From contig WJXW01000002.1 in NCBI GenBank assembly GCA_015832175.1, positions 2,108,001 through 2,172,000 of the forward strand: 64,000 nt of DNA, given 5' to 3'. The stretch's first letter is position 1, and every line of letters begins with the position of its first letter. Source of the DNA: Paraphaeosphaeria minitans. Lineage: Eukaryota; Ascomycota; Dothideomycetes; Pleosporales; Didymosphaeriaceae. Positions 1 to 11,119 of this stretch are shown piece by piece. Under the pieces are notes generated by a model that searched no databases, was not told the origin of the DNA, and worked only from the letters and a program-made list of their open reading frames with translations. Both the position numbers and the translations under genes were made by a program.

Positions 1-1445
1 GACGCAGGCTGCCAGGCTGCATGCGTGTTGTCAGTGGTCAGCGATGGAGGCTCCGAGCGGAAGATAAGCTGCAGGGTCGCACGGCAGCGCATGCCAGTGC
101 AGTGCAGTGCAGTGCAGTGCCTACAGACACAGATACAGACACAGGCCGGCCCAGCACCACGAGAGCCAGTGAGCTACCGTACGGTAGATAGATAGATACG
201 TCGACTTGGTGGCGGGCGACGCAGCTGGAGCGAGAGGGGGACGCCAGCTAGGCGAAATTTGCTAGGCAGGTAGTGTAGTGTAGTGTAGTAGCAGCCCTCG
301 TGACGACGGGAGAGCTGGAGCCGCGAACGCTTCGCGCGGCGGAGCATGACGAGTCTGAGGCTTGTCGCTGTGGAGAGCTGTGTCGAGGCCAGAAGGCTCT
401 CTTCGTTGTGGTGAGCTTGTCGCTGTGGTGAGCTTGTCGCTGTGGTGAGCCTGTCGCTGCCTCTTCGCTGTGGTGAGCTTGCCGCTGTGGTGAGCTTGTC
501 GCTGTCGTGAGCTGCGTCCAAGGCTTCTTCGTCATTCACCCAGACGGCAGAAGAAGCGCACCCGTGAGCAGCGTGTGCAGCAGCGAGCTTGCGATAAGAT
601 GAGGCGCCTGCCCTGACGGAGCATGATGTGTACTGTGTAAAATGACGGCGGGCAAGGATGCGCATGGACTGCACTTTTCATGTGGGTCGTGGTGTGCGTC
701 CGTGTGCCAGACTGCCAGCCAGCCTGCCAGGATGCACCCCCAAGCGATGCACCCCCCAAGCCCAAGCCCAAGCCCCCCCCCCCAGCCCCAGCCTAGCCCC
801 AGCCGGCTGCGCTCTCCCAAAACCGACGCTTGCCTCTCTCTCACCTCTGGCCGCCTGCTGCTCGCATCACCGCCATCCTCCCCACGCCATCCTCCCCTCC
901 CCTCCTCTTCCCCCTCCCCCCTCCCCTCCCTCCCTTCTCCCCCTCCGCTTTGGAACCCAAGTCGCACTCGACAGCGGCCACCGCACGTTGTCAGTCGATG
1001 GCGGTATCTGTCCGTTCATTTCCCGTCATTCCTTAATCTTGCCGTGGGTGTACTGGCTCTCACTCCACAGACCTTGTTCTTGCGCCCGCCCTCGACTGAC
1101 TGCAAGCTGGGCCCACCACCCACCATATACTGTATGCGCCGCGCCATCCTTCTCCACCACACGCCCGTCCGATCCTGCATGCTGACTGCGCCTGTCGCCA
1201 TAGTAATCCCGTCACCACTTTGTACCTCGAGCGCGCCTGTTTCGTCTCGATTCCGCCGTGCCCGCCTTTGTAGCACTTCGACAATCCCCTCGTCCAACCA
1301 CAGCTCCCGCAACTGCCGCCCTCTGGAACGCAACAGGCACACCCCACCAAGCGCCCAAGCAGAGCGTTGCATCGCCATCCCCTAATCTCTTCCAGCTGCC
1401 CGCCGCAGTCGATCGCGTCCCTCGGGGGCCCTCGCCTGCTTCATC
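1..1445. other. Gene-free leader region with simple repeats
   Basis: No coding region that I can support. It holds a (GTGCA)n run near 97-120, a 17-bp minisatellite at about 411-510, short GTAGT/GATA runs, a C-rich polypyrimidine stretch at about 765-955, and probably the promoter and 5' leader of the gene starting at 1446. Open frames on both strands here are low-complexity Pro/Ser/Arg translations of skewed DNA. Confidence 0.6.
411..510. repeat. 17-bp minisatellite
   Basis: A unit reading approximately GTGGTGAGCTTGTCGCT is repeated about five times with single-base variants. One 11-bp interruption (GCCTCTTCGCT) sits between copies three and four. The 17-bp period is not a multiple of three, so it is not a coding repeat. 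Confidence 0.8.
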
Positions 1446-4175
1446 ATGGCTCAGATCGCGCTGCCACGACAGCAGGTGACGCAGACACAGCAATCCGCCC
1501 ACATTGGCTCACCGCTCTACCAGCGCCGCCGTCCCTCCCAGGCTGGCCCCATCGAACTGCTGCCGAACCCCGACTTCTCCTTCCCCATGCGAGACCCGGA
1601 GACGACCTCATCACCACCCACACCCACTGCCAACCCCCGCCCAATATCGCTCCAGGCCTATCCTACCGGCCGTCGAGCCTCTTCCCACGCCAGAGGAAAG
1701 TCGATCAACGCGCTACCCGACTTTAGTTTCAATCCAGCCGGGACTTCCGCGCCGCCCGCGACAGCCTCCTCACCGCAACTATCTCCAATGGCACTACCCA
1801 CGACTCCCATTACGCCTGCAACGCCCTCGAGACCAATTGGAGGACACAGGCGCGGTGGGAGCGAGTTCATCGGCGGAGACGGGCGATCAGGAGGCGCTTC
1901 CCTGTTGAGCACCAGTCCCACCAAGGGTGACGACATCCTACCTCCACCACCGAACAACACCCTACGACCAGGACCACCGGCCGGACGACGAGGCCATGCT
2001 CACCGCCGCTCCGGAGCCGTGTCATCACACGATCTATCCTCGATCATGAACCCTCCCGCGCATCCCCGAGCCGGCAGTGCACCCGTCACTCCTTCCGAGG
2101 TACCACAATTTGCCTTCGGCCATTCCGTGAACAAGTCCACGTCTCAACCGTCGTTGCGAGATGCTGGTTCACTTCAAGACGCCGACGAGACTCCACGACC
2201 TCCCTCCCGAGCACGAGTTGGGTTCTCCGACAAAGTCGAATATATCCGGCCGCTTTCGACCATTTCTTCGGAGACTGAAACGTCTCTGTCGACATTCCGA
2301 GGCCATTCGGCGACGAACAGTCTGTCGTCTGTCATTAGCTCTGGAACATCGAGCCCCCAGGTGTTCAAAAACGGTCGCTCTACCCTCAGCACTGTTGAGG
2401 ACGAGTCTCGCCCTAGCACTGCCGGCGCAATCTTGGGTGGTCGTAGCAACTCAAGCGACGATGCAGCCAATCGCAAACGTCCGTCTTCCGCCGTCTCTCC
2501 GACCGCGATGACGACCCCTACCGCTACCTCTCTTCCAGCCAAACGTCGAAGCTTCTTCAAGTCCGAGCCCCGCCGTAACGACCCCTCTGTACCAAGTCTG
2601 TCTAGTGTCTCTGACCCAGCTCTAAATATTCCTGTCGAGTCGCCTCTGCCCTCCCCTATGGTTGATGAAGAGGAGCCTGGTGAGAAGAGTACCAAGACCA
2701 AGTCACGGAAGTCCAACAAAGCTCCAAGGAAAGTCAAGTCATGGGCAAGTTCCATCATTCCGAAGAAAGCAAAGCACAGCAAAAAGGTAAAGGATAGAGT
2801 CTCCACACCACCTCCGCAGTCCACAGGGGAAGACGATTCGGATGCCTCCGAGGACCCAGATTTTGAAGCCAACTTCGACGTCGACAACACGGTGACGATA
2901 GTGTCGCCCACCGAGGATTCTATCACTGTTCCAAAGAAACAGACCGATTACGCATCTTGGGAGCCTCGTGGGCTCAAACGCGTTGACTCTGACACGATGA
3001 ATCCCGTGATTGATCTGGACGCGGCGCTTGGACCGTTCAACGGCACCAACGCCCGCACTCAGCGTGGCTTCGCTGCTCACCGGAGAGCTATGCATAGTTC
3101 GGGGGGTGTGCTCCAAAGTCATCGGCGGACGGAGAGCGCACCCGCATTGGTGCCCTTCGAACTTCGAAGCACCGCAGCTGCCACGTCTTCGACCATGGCG
3201 GACGTGTTCGAAGAAGATGAACCAGAGGACGACACGCCCATCTCCAGTGGCAAAAGCACACACTCTGAGTCTCCGATGAATGAAGAGCAAGAGGATGCTG
3301 AAGAGCCAAAGATACAGGTTGTGGAGACTGACGATTTTCACAACGGTTCATCTATCAACTGGAACTTCAACGATGGTCTAGGTCTCCAACGCAACGACAG
3401 ATCCCGGAGAGAGGAGTCGACCGAGCCGTGTTCCCCGCGTGCTGTTCCAGCATCTCTTCCAGATGTTGAAGAAGCCCCTCAATCTACACTTGCGGACGCG
3501 GTAGAAATTGTGGAAGATTTCGAAGAGCCGCGAACATCGTCTCTCACCCATTCTTCTGATTCTACGGTCACGGCTCAAGTCTCCGGAGACGACACCAAAG
3601 AAACCCACAATGTCGTGAACCTGTCTCTGCCTCTAGTACAACAAAACCTGATGACTCCAGACACCTTCACCTCCTCCTTCTCGTCACCGGACTTTAGGTC
3701 TAGCCAGATCTCCTTGGATACGCCAAGATTAGGAACAGCTGCATCGTCGATGACTGACTACCAGGCGATGCCCTCACCAAGATTCGGCGAGCCAGGCCCA
3801 GAACTTCGCGTGTCGGTTGACGATGTTCCCTCGCTGACCTCTTCCCGGTCCACGATGACGAGCGCAATGCATAGTGCCTTCCCGCTCCCAAGTCCCCGAC
3901 AGCCAGGTGATCGGTCTGCTTCTCTCTGCTCCGCTCCAAGCGATGTTGGATCGCGTCGCCGCAAGCGCTCGAGCATTGCCAGCCTCTCACGTCTGATGAA
4001 CGCTGGGTCATTTGGTGAGAGGAGCAAGCTGTCGATAGAGACTCGGCCACAGTCAGAGTACGGACTCAACCGCCTCGATGCCACCCAGAAGGAGTCTAAG
4101 AAGAAGCATAAGCGGCTCAGCAAGCTCATGCAGTTCTGGAGGACCAAGGAATCGAAAGTGTCGTCTCGAACTTGA
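1446..4175 (+). CDS. Large Ser/Pro-rich low-complexity protein (fungal 'cell wall proline-rich protein' type)
   Basis: Single-exon gene of 909 residues starting at an ATG in good context (TCATCATGGC). The protein is almost wholly disordered: long Ser/Pro/Thr tracts, many S-P and T-P sites, acidic patches around residues 450-480 and 590-620, and a very basic C-terminus with a KKHKRLSKLMQFW-like motif. I see no signal peptide and no transmembrane segment, so the old database label 'cell wall proline rich protein' used for similar fungal proteins should not be read as a location. The many proline-directed sites suggest phosphorylation, for example in polarity or cell-cycle signalling, but that is inference. 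No enzymatic domain is visible. The reading frame is intact throughout. Confidence 0.82.
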   Translation: MAQIALPRQQVTQTQQSAHIGSPLYQRRRPSQAGPIELLPNPDFSFPMRDPETTSSPPTPTANPRPISLQAYPTGRRASSHARGKSINALPDFSFNPAGTSAPPATASSPQLSPMALPTTPITPATPSRPIGGHRRGGSEFIGGDGRSGGASLLSTSPTKGDDILPPPPNNTLRPGPPAGRRGHAHRRSGAVSSHDLSSIMNPPAHPRAGSAPVTPSEVPQFAFGHSVNKSTSQPSLRDAGSLQDADETPRPPSRARVGFSDKVEYIRPLSTISSETETSLSTFRGHSATNSLSSVISSGTSSPQVFKNGRSTLSTVEDESRPSTAGAILGGRSNSSDDAANRKRPSSAVSPTAMTTPTATSLPAKRRSFFKSEPRRNDPSVPSLSSVSDPALNIPVESPLPSPMVDEEEPGEKSTKTKSRKSNKAPRKVKSWASSIIPKKAKHSKKVKDRVSTPPPQSTGEDDSDASEDPDFEANFDVDNTVTIVSPTEDSITVPKKQTDYASWEPRGLKRVDSDTMNPVIDLDAALGPFNGTNARTQRGFAAHRRAMHSSGGVLQSHRRTESAPALVPFELRSTAAATSSTMADVFEEDEPEDDTPISSGKSTHSESPMNEEQEDAEEPKIQVVETDDFHNGSSINWNFNDGLGLQRNDRSRREESTEPCSPRAVPASLPDVEEAPQSTLADAVEIVEDFEEPRTSSLTHSSDSTVTAQVSGDDTKETHNVVNLSLPLVQQNLMTPDTFTSSFSSPDFRSSQISLDTPRLGTAASSMTDYQAMPSPRFGEPGPELRVSVDDVPSLTSSRSTMTSAMHSAFPLPSPRQPGDRSASLCSAPSDVGSRRRKRSSIASLSRLMNAGSFGERSKLSIETRPQSEYGLNRLDATQKESKKKHKRLSKLMQFWRTKESKVSSRT

Positions 4176-5668
4176 TGCCACCGGTCAAGTTCATGACTTC
4201 CCTCCGTCGTTACATTCCTCTAACGCACTGGTTACATGACCGCCATACGACTTCATGGCATATCAAGCGCAACCCCCTTCCCTTAATATATCTCGCATGA
4301 CACGGAGTTTTTGAAAGTGAGGCCCTCTACGAACCCTTTTTCACGGCGCATATTGCGATTTGGAATGTGAACCAAATCAGCACACTACATAACCCACTTC
4401 CATTTGCACAATACTTTTCTTATCATACCACGCTGGAAGGACAGGTTTCTAGACGAGTTGAGGCGGAGCGAAATCCTGGAATATCTTGACCGGTGCTGAG
4501 GCTTTATACCACCCACATACCCTTTGTCTCTTTTCTGATCTCTCCTTGATGCCTTTTTTGTGGCACACTCTTATGCCGACGGGCCTTTTGAGATGCAATG
4601 GGCGTATAGAGCTATCATGCTCACGGATGACTCTGCTTGCTTGTTGCTTGCGTGCATATGCAGCTTTGGAAGGGAAGCTTGGGAGGCGCGATCTCGTCTT
4701 GTCAATCTAGTGCGGGCGGGCGGGCGGGCGCTAGTAGGTAGTGAATCAGAGAAAACATGCATGCACATTCAGCAATCTCTACAATATGTGCTCTGGCCTG
4801 CGTGACGGGAGTGACTGCGTGCTTGTGACGACGTTGCAGCTCAATTTCGAGTATCATACTGCTTCGGGCATGGGCCCGCTCGCTCAAACAAGTAAACGAC
4901 GAGATCCCGCCCGTCTCCAGGGATCTGTAGACGGAATAACCACGGCAGCTCAGGCACATAGCGATGTCGCGAGCAGCTAGGTGTGCTTCCGCAATCTCGC
5001 TTCACGCCACACCCGTGTGATGCAGCACACGATGGATGCGCAGTGCTCCTGAAATCTATACCGGTGCTGATATTGATAAGCACTGGTGGAATATCCTGGG
5101 ATCGGGTTTTGAGGGAAAGGGTAGGTCACATGGTACTTGTTTCGGGTTGAGCGTGGGACGGGTGGCTTCGATGCGGGCTGTGGTGGGGTTTGCGGGATGG
5201 TGGGCTGTTAGATGGGCACATGTTAGGTGAAATTACTTCTCTTGGGAAGGAAATACTCGGCCATTACCTCGGGTACCTATCTTTGATGTTGAGCTTCAAC
5301 AATTTTTACTTGGTTTTGCTGTGTTCAAGGTAAGCATGACCTGTTGTTGATTGATGCTGAGGGGCTTCTCGTTCTGTGCCAGTATATATTTTGGGTTGGG
5401 TATTTCTTCGATAAAGGTATAACAGTGTCTTACAAATGATAGTTTAGAACTGCCTTTCCTTTACAGCATTCGAAAGAACGTCACTTTACTATCAAGCATC
5501 GAACGAGGGGCATGCTCGAGCAAAGGTGCAGCTTTACCTATAGAGGCGTAGCGCTGTTTTGGCGATGCTCCACTTGGCATCAGCGACCTGTGCTAGGGAG
5601 CTATCCATGGCGACCTGCATGCTATTCGGCTCACCATAAAGTCATACACCTCGAATTAAATAGTCACA
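4176..5668. other. Intergenic region, no supported gene
   Basis: The 3' region of the upstream gene and 5' region of the coiled-coil gene. Only short unrelated open frames occur (under 90 codons, no splice-supported extension). A (GGGC)n run lies at about 4710-4730. Confidence 0.6.
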
Positions 5669-7577
5669 ATGGCCGACGAAGACAAAGAGAAAGCTGCCAA
5701 GGTAGCTGCGGCTAAGAAGAAGGTATGCAACCCCGAGGCCACCGAGCGCATAGCTCTCATGAGCAGGAGCTCTGCTGCTACCACGAGCCCGTTTCCCTCT
5801 AGCGATGATGCTGGGAAAACGACCTGTGGGTCTTGCTAATTTCAAATTCACAGTATGAAGCATTGAAGAAGAAGAACGCCAAAAAAGCAGGCGGCGCCGC
5901 AAAGAAGAAGGACGACAAGCCAGAAGCAGCGACCGCGGCAGAGACGCAAGAGGAGAAGCCCGAAGAGACGGCCGCTGCAACCGACGCAACTGAAGCACCC
6001 GAAATAACAAGCACATCCCCCGACCCTGTCGATGTTGAGGACGACGAGCCTACTGAACTGCCTTCTACGACGCCCTCTCACAATCGCAAGCCCTCCATAG
6101 CCGTCGAATCACGTCAGCGATCTGCCTCATTCTACCGTGCTGCAGGAGGACCCACATCTCCGACAGCTACTACACCGGGAGGAGGGGTATCGGGTGATAT
6201 CTACAGGGAGCAGGCGCAGCGCATCGAGGAGCTGGAGAAGGAGAACAAGAGGCTGGCAGTGGAAGTGGAACAGGGCGAGACGAGATGGAAGAAGGGAGAG
6301 GAGGAGCTGGAGGAGCTGAGAGAGGGACGTGGAGAGGCAGCGCTTGCGGCTGAGAAGGCTAAGGAGGCGGACAAGCTGGTAGGTTGCCTCCGCCAGAGTC
6401 TCACTAAACGATGCAGAAGGGGGATGGCTGCTGACATGCCGAATAGAAGTCTGAAGTCGAATCGCTCACGCGACAACTGTCCCATCTGCAGACTCAATCA
6501 TCAAAGCCTACCAAACGAGCACCGACGCCTAACCAGTCTGCCTCCATTGATGATCTCAATGCTCAGGTTGCATCCAAGTCTGAAACGATCGAATCACTGG
6601 AGCTGGAGATTTCGAATCTTAACAAACAAGCGGCGGATCAGACGAGCAAGCAGAGTGAGTTGCAGGCCAGGATATCCACGTTAGAGATATCCCTACAGAA
6701 AGCAGAGCAAGAAGCTAGTTCCACTAAAACTGAGCTCTCCGATCTCAAGGCCAACCTAGAGAAGGCAGGCGAGCAGGCGGCCAAGGAAGGCTCTGACCGG
6801 GACTCTGCGCAGACACGTATTGCCCAGCTAGAAGCAGAATTGGGCGCTGCCAACCGCAAAGCATCGGACTCGATCTCCCGCGCCGAGCTGTTAGAACAGA
6901 AAATTGAAGCCCTTACGCAGCTCCACCGCGACAACGACGCACGCAACCAAACACGCCTCCAGGAACACAAAAAGATCGAGCGCGAAGCAGCCGAACTCCG
7001 CACCCGCGTGACCGGCCTTAGCAACGAAAATGCGCGCCTTCGCGAGGCCGAACAGCGCCGCCGCAAAGCCGACCTGGGTAACATCGAGGATAGCAGCGTG
7101 CAGGAGCTCGTTGACGAGGAGCGCGACCGCCTCCTTGCCAAGGTGCGCGAGCTCGAGGAGGAAAATTTCGAGCTGCGCCGCGGCCTCTGGCGTGACAAGC
7201 GCGCTGCGCTACAGCCCGGCATCGACGCCCACGCGGACAACTTCGACGATGTCGATCTTTCGGGGAGCACGCCGACTACAAGGCGTGCGTCGGGCCGCCA
7301 GACGTCCTCGCTGCAGGACGTCATTCAGTCGGGCATTTCGGCGTTTACGGGTGCTTCGAGGACGCGTGGGGAGGCGCCGAAGGGGAGGCAGGAGAGTGTG
7401 GGGAGCTTGGATGACTTTGAGTTCGATGAGGATGCGTTTAGGGTGGCGCAGGAGGAGGAGGGAAAGAGGAGGCTCGAGAGGGTGAGGGAGATTAAGAGAG
7501 GGTTGGGGCAGTATAAGGGGTGGAGGGCGGACTTTGTGGACGTGAGGGTGGGGATGGGGGGTGTTTTTGATATCTAA
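5669..7577 (+). CDS. Coiled-coil golgin-like protein ('M protein repeat' family of fungi)
   Basis: Three exons: 5669-5722, 5854-6378 and 6447-7577, giving 569 residues. The first exon encodes 18 Lys/Ala/Glu-rich residues and joins in phase to YEALKKKNAKK. Residues about 20-65 are Lys/Ala/Glu-rich, about 75-125 are Ser/Thr/Pro-rich, and about 135-400 are a long heptad coiled coil split by a short Ser/Pro linker just after the second intron. The C-terminus is an acidic patch followed by a conserved-looking basic segment (REIKRGLGQYKGW, then VFDI at the end). Similar filamentous-fungal proteins are labelled 'M protein repeat protein'. The architecture suggests a Golgi tethering golgin, but no GRIP or GRAB domain can be assigned by eye. 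Both introns have GT..AG ends (GTATGC..CAG and GTAGGT..TAG) and keep frame. Confidence 0.85.
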
Positions 7578-7924
7578 GGGCTGATGGACTGGAATGATGT
7601 GTGCTGTCTTGATACCGCACAATCTCAGTAGGAATTGGTGCATGCACATGTCGCTTGATTTTGACTTGCTTTGATCTCCAGTCACAGTCCGGCACGACTC
7701 GTTTCTAGAGTGGCGACGCTAACTAAACAACGCAAGGTATTGAGGGTCAGCCTGGGGGCATACGTAGTCAAATCACCAAGGCGACGCAAGTACTAAAACA
7801 TGTTGGAATATATGCATGTCATTATCTTGATCTCTCATCTAAATCCTGGATATCCTTCACAAACCCCCCAACTCTCCATCTATTGAATATGCAAAATCGC
7901 CTCAAACTTGAACACGAGCATCGC
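7578..7924. other. Intergenic region between convergent genes
   Basis: Space between the stop codon of the coiled-coil gene and the relic end of the SDR region on the other strand. It should hold both 3' untranslated regions. No gene is seen. Confidence 0.5.
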
Positions 7925-8140
7925 CTACTGCGACGAACCGCTAGAGATCGTAATGTCCTGCCCATTCACCTACCCACCATCTTCACTGGCCAAGAAGGCT
8001 ACCGCCCTAGCGACATCTGCGGGCACCGCACACCGTCCCAACGGGCAGTGGTTCGCCATCAAATCCTCAATCTTCTCAGCCGACCAGTCGTGCGGAACCT
8101 CCAGGAATGCCCAGAAGTATCCCCAGCGCTTTGACGGTAT
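7925..8140 (-). pseudogene. Relic 3' end of a second SDR (tandem-duplicate remnant)
   Basis: Directly downstream of the SDR stop, the minus strand encodes a second, diverged copy of the SDR C-terminus. It has a region around WSAEKIEDLMANHCPLGRC, then AVPADVARAVAFLASEDGG, a TAG at 7970-7972 where the intact gene has Trp (GW VNG), then VNGQDITISSGSSQ and a TAG at 7925-7927. The matching part of the intact gene reads PLGRCAVPEDVARVVAFLASQDSGW and ends ISGGSSQ. The relic lacks the 61-bp intron that interrupts the VNG codon in the intact gene. No 5' half of the second copy (no Rossmann fold or YxxxK) remains in the window. I interpret it as the decayed tail of a paralogue left by tandem duplication. 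Both copies lie in one frame, so an automatic caller could read through the real intron and fuse them into a false 349-residue protein. Confidence 0.85.
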
Positions 8141-8151
8141 CCTACACAATG

Positions 8152-9019
8152 CTACTGAGAGGATCCACCGGAGATGGTCAGGACTTGGCCTGTGTTTCAA
8201 AATTTGGTTAGAAAAGCGCTTTGCGATTCGAATGAAGCATGGATACTCACCATTGACCCAACCGCTATCCTGGCTCGCCAGGAATGCGACCACCCGTGCC
8301 ACATCTTCTGGGACAGCGCAACGTCCTAAAGGACAATTCTCCGCCATTCCCTTCTCGATGATCTCAGCGGAGAGATCAGAGGTGGCCCCGGGTATGTATC
8401 TCCAAGCGTTTGTGGTGAACATGTCGCTCTTGATGCCACCGGGTGCCACGCCGTTGACGGTGATCCCGCGCTTGCCAAAGTCGGTTGCGAACGCCTTGAT
8501 GAAACCAATGACGGCCATCTTGGATGCGTTGTAGAGCGCGTGGTCCCTGACTCCGAGCAGACCAGCAGCAATGGACGACATGAGGATTATGCGGCCGTTG
8601 TCCTCGATGTGCTTGTACGCCGTCTGGCCCACGAAGAACTGCGCCCTCGTGTTGAGGTTGAAGACGTGGTCGTACTTCTCCTCGGTGATGTCCTCGGTCT
8701 TGTCCCAGCTCTCGGTGCCGGAGTTGCTCATGACGATGTCGATCTTCTTGAACGCCTTCTTCGCGTCTTCGAACAGGCGGTTGATTTCCGAGACTTTGGA
8801 CACGTCGGCTTGGATGGCGATGGCTTTGGCGCCGTTGTTGAAGCCTTCGATGATCTTGACGACTTCTTCTGCGGGGCCCTGCGAGGAGACGTAGTTGACG
8901 ACGACGGAGGCGCCGCGCTTGCCGAGCTCGATGGCACAGCCGCGTCCGATTCCGCGGCCAGCACCGGTGATGAGGGCGACCTTGCCTTCGAGGGAGGCGG
9001 TGGGTACGTTGATGACCAT
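8152..9019 (-). CDS. Short-chain dehydrogenase/reductase, tri/tetrahydroxynaphthalene-reductase-like
   Basis: Two exons on the minus strand, 9019-8251 and 8189-8152, give 268 residues, the usual size of this family. The intron (8250-8190, GTGAGT..CAG, 61 bp) splits a Gly codon and the short second exon ends ISGGSSQ. Residues 18-25 are the NAD(P)-binding TGAGRGIG motif, NSG lies at 99-101, and the catalytic set is Ser149, Tyr163 and Lys167 (YNASK). The segment ITVNGVAPGGIKSDM and the 'YIP' stretch after it resemble fungal hydroxynaphthalene reductases of melanin biosynthesis and versicolorin-type reductases, so an NADPH-dependent aromatic polyketide or quinone reduction is plausible. No polyketide synthase or scytalone dehydratase lies nearby, so a melanin role is not shown. 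A decayed second copy follows immediately. Confidence 0.9.
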
Positions 9020-9939
9020 TTTGATATTATGTGGGAGGGAATAGTCCTACTGGCTGGATTCGGATGGTCGGAATCAGTGCGTAGGTCGAGAGAGCGACAG
9101 TAGATAGAAAGAGCTCGCGTATTGGTATCGAACAATAAAGAAGCTGCGATGTGAATAATGAAAGTTGTGTTTGTGATCTGCTCGTCGCATAGATATAAAG
9201 TCAGGCATGTCGTCGGCATCGCTTCTTACAGACGGAGGTGGGCGGGGATCCGAACGGCACGCAGCCTTATGAGACCGGATCGGACCTTGTGCTACTCGCT
9301 TGTTTCCTAGTTTCCACACCAGAACCCTTGACTGCCGGAGTATTGATGTCGGAACGGTCAAGGTGCGTGATCGGAGGTCGGATGGAGGAGGAGTCGTACG
9401 GGAGAGGGGCCATTGTGTGACTCTCTGATGGTCAAAGTCTTGGGCATTATAACTGTTGAACAATCTCATCGCGATGCCGTGTCTCTTTCACGATTAGTCT
9501 ACAAAATTCTAGCATTGGATTCCGCTTGATGTTGGTTCAAGGTATCTACCATATCGATGTCAGCAATGTGGTGGAGGTTCCGTGGCACGCGCTGCGGGAG
9601 CTATCGATAGGTACCTATGGCACACCGAACCACACCACGGCCGAAATGACGTGCAGACGAGTTATCGCATCCTCATTCGGGGTGATCACCAACTGTGAGG
9701 CATTTCTGTTGTCGTCCTAGCCTGGCGGAACACAGCTATCTAAGGATTTGTTGGCAATGGGAACCAGCGACCAGGTCTTCCCACGTGGCCCAAGCGCCTG
9801 GCCTTTCCGACTATCGATTACGATCTCGGAAAGCTAATCACGTCAACCCACGTCGATGTTCTCCCGCCTCCGCCTTTACAGACCCCACATAATAAACAAA
9901 CACATCTTTCGTCTTCTCCACAACACCCCAAAAGCCAAT
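9020..9939. other. Divergent intergenic region
   Basis: Head-to-head spacer between the SDR (minus) and the SurE-family gene (plus). It should contain both promoters. No further gene is supported. Confidence 0.5.
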
Positions 9940-11119
9940 ATGCACATTCTCGTAAGTGAACATCTAATACTTTGTCGTAGTCGCTCGCTCATAACCAATT
10001 GTAGATCACAAACGACGATGGTCCGCCCTCAGACCAGTCCTCGCCATACGTGCATTCACTAGGTACGTGCGACTCTGTCGAATCCTGCCTCAACGATACT
10101 GACACCAAGTAGTCTCGACCCTCCAATCGCATGGCCACACCGTCTCCGTTGTGCTCCCACATACACAGCGTTCTTGGATCGGCAAAGCCCATCTCGTTGG
10201 CCACTCGATCAAGCCCACATACTTCAGACCACTCCCTCTGCGCAGCGAAAACGGCCGCCTGCTGAACGATGGTACGACACACACGCGCCCTCTTCCCGAC
10301 TCCTCCGTAGAGGAAGAGTGGATCCTCGTCGACAGCACGCCCGCATCCTGCGTCCAGATCGGCCTGTTCCACTACTTCAAGAGTAGAGGCCCGATAGATC
10401 TCGTCGTCTCTGGGCCCAACTATGGACGCAACAGCACAGCTGTATTCAGCTTATCTAGCGGGACCATTGGCGGCGCCATGGAAGCAGCAGTCTGTGGCTA
10501 CAAGTCGATTGCGCTGTCGTACGCCTTCTTCGACCGCAACCACGACGCGGCCATAATATCAGGAGCGTCCGAGCTCTCGGCGCGCCTTATACAGCACCTT
10601 TTCGATAATTGGAATCCCGACACGCACCTTTACAGCATCAACGTGCCGTTGGTTGAGAACGTGGGCGAAAAGAAAATACTGTACACCAACATGCTGCAGA
10701 ATGCGTGGAAGTCGGGCTCCTGCTTCCAGCCCATCGAAGTGCCCTCTGAAAGCGACGAGTCGCCCTCAGACATCGAGGCACAAATACGAAAACAGGAGGA
10801 GAAGCTGGGCCGGAAGGAGCTGCTGGGTGGCGAATCGGGAGGCGACAGTGGCAGGGAGACACCCGTTGGCGGGCATATACGGTTCACACATAAGCACTTC
10901 AAGTGGGCGCCGCTGTTCAAGGATGTGTATGAGAGCGTGGAGCAGAGCGAGCCTGGGAACGATGGGTGGGCGGTTGCGCAGGGGTACACAAGTGTCACGC
11001 CGCTGAGGGCAAACTTCATGCATACGCCTGGGGATTTCACTGGCGAGATTGCCCTGGGCAACGTTGGGAAGGGAAATGTACCAGCAGAAGTTTCGGCGGA
11101 AAACAAAAGGCTTAGCTAA
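9940..11119 (+). CDS. SurE-family survival protein / acid phosphatase-nucleotidase
   Basis: Three exons, 9940-9951, 10005-10062 and 10113-11119, give 358 residues. The first exon encodes only MHIL; joining it to the second restores the N-terminal SurE signature ILITNDDG, whose two Asp residues bind the divalent metal. Further family marks are QRSWIGKAH, the nucleotide/metal loop VSGPNYGRNS and the SSGTIGGAMEAAVCG helix, all at the expected spacing. SurE enzymes are metal-dependent 5'/3'-nucleotidases and phosphatases. The fungal proteins match the N-terminal half of yeast Pby1, but here there is no tubulin-tyrosine-ligase domain. Residues about 215-270 form an acidic, Ser/Glu-rich insertion. 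Both introns are short (53 and 50 bp) with GT..AG ends. No signal peptide, so probably cytosolic. Confidence 0.93.

Noticed and set aside
642..1385. 247-codon plus-strand frame upstream of the first gene
   Set aside because: Pro/Ser-rich translation of a polypyrimidine leader, starting in simple repeats, with no domain or splice support.
2174..2926. 250-codon minus-strand frame inside the Ser/Pro-rich gene
   Set aside because: Antisense shadow of a low-complexity coding region; no domain seen.
8540..9103. 187-codon plus-strand frame opposite the SDR
   Set aside because: It starts at GTG and is the antisense shadow of the reductase; the SDR motifs lie on the other strand.
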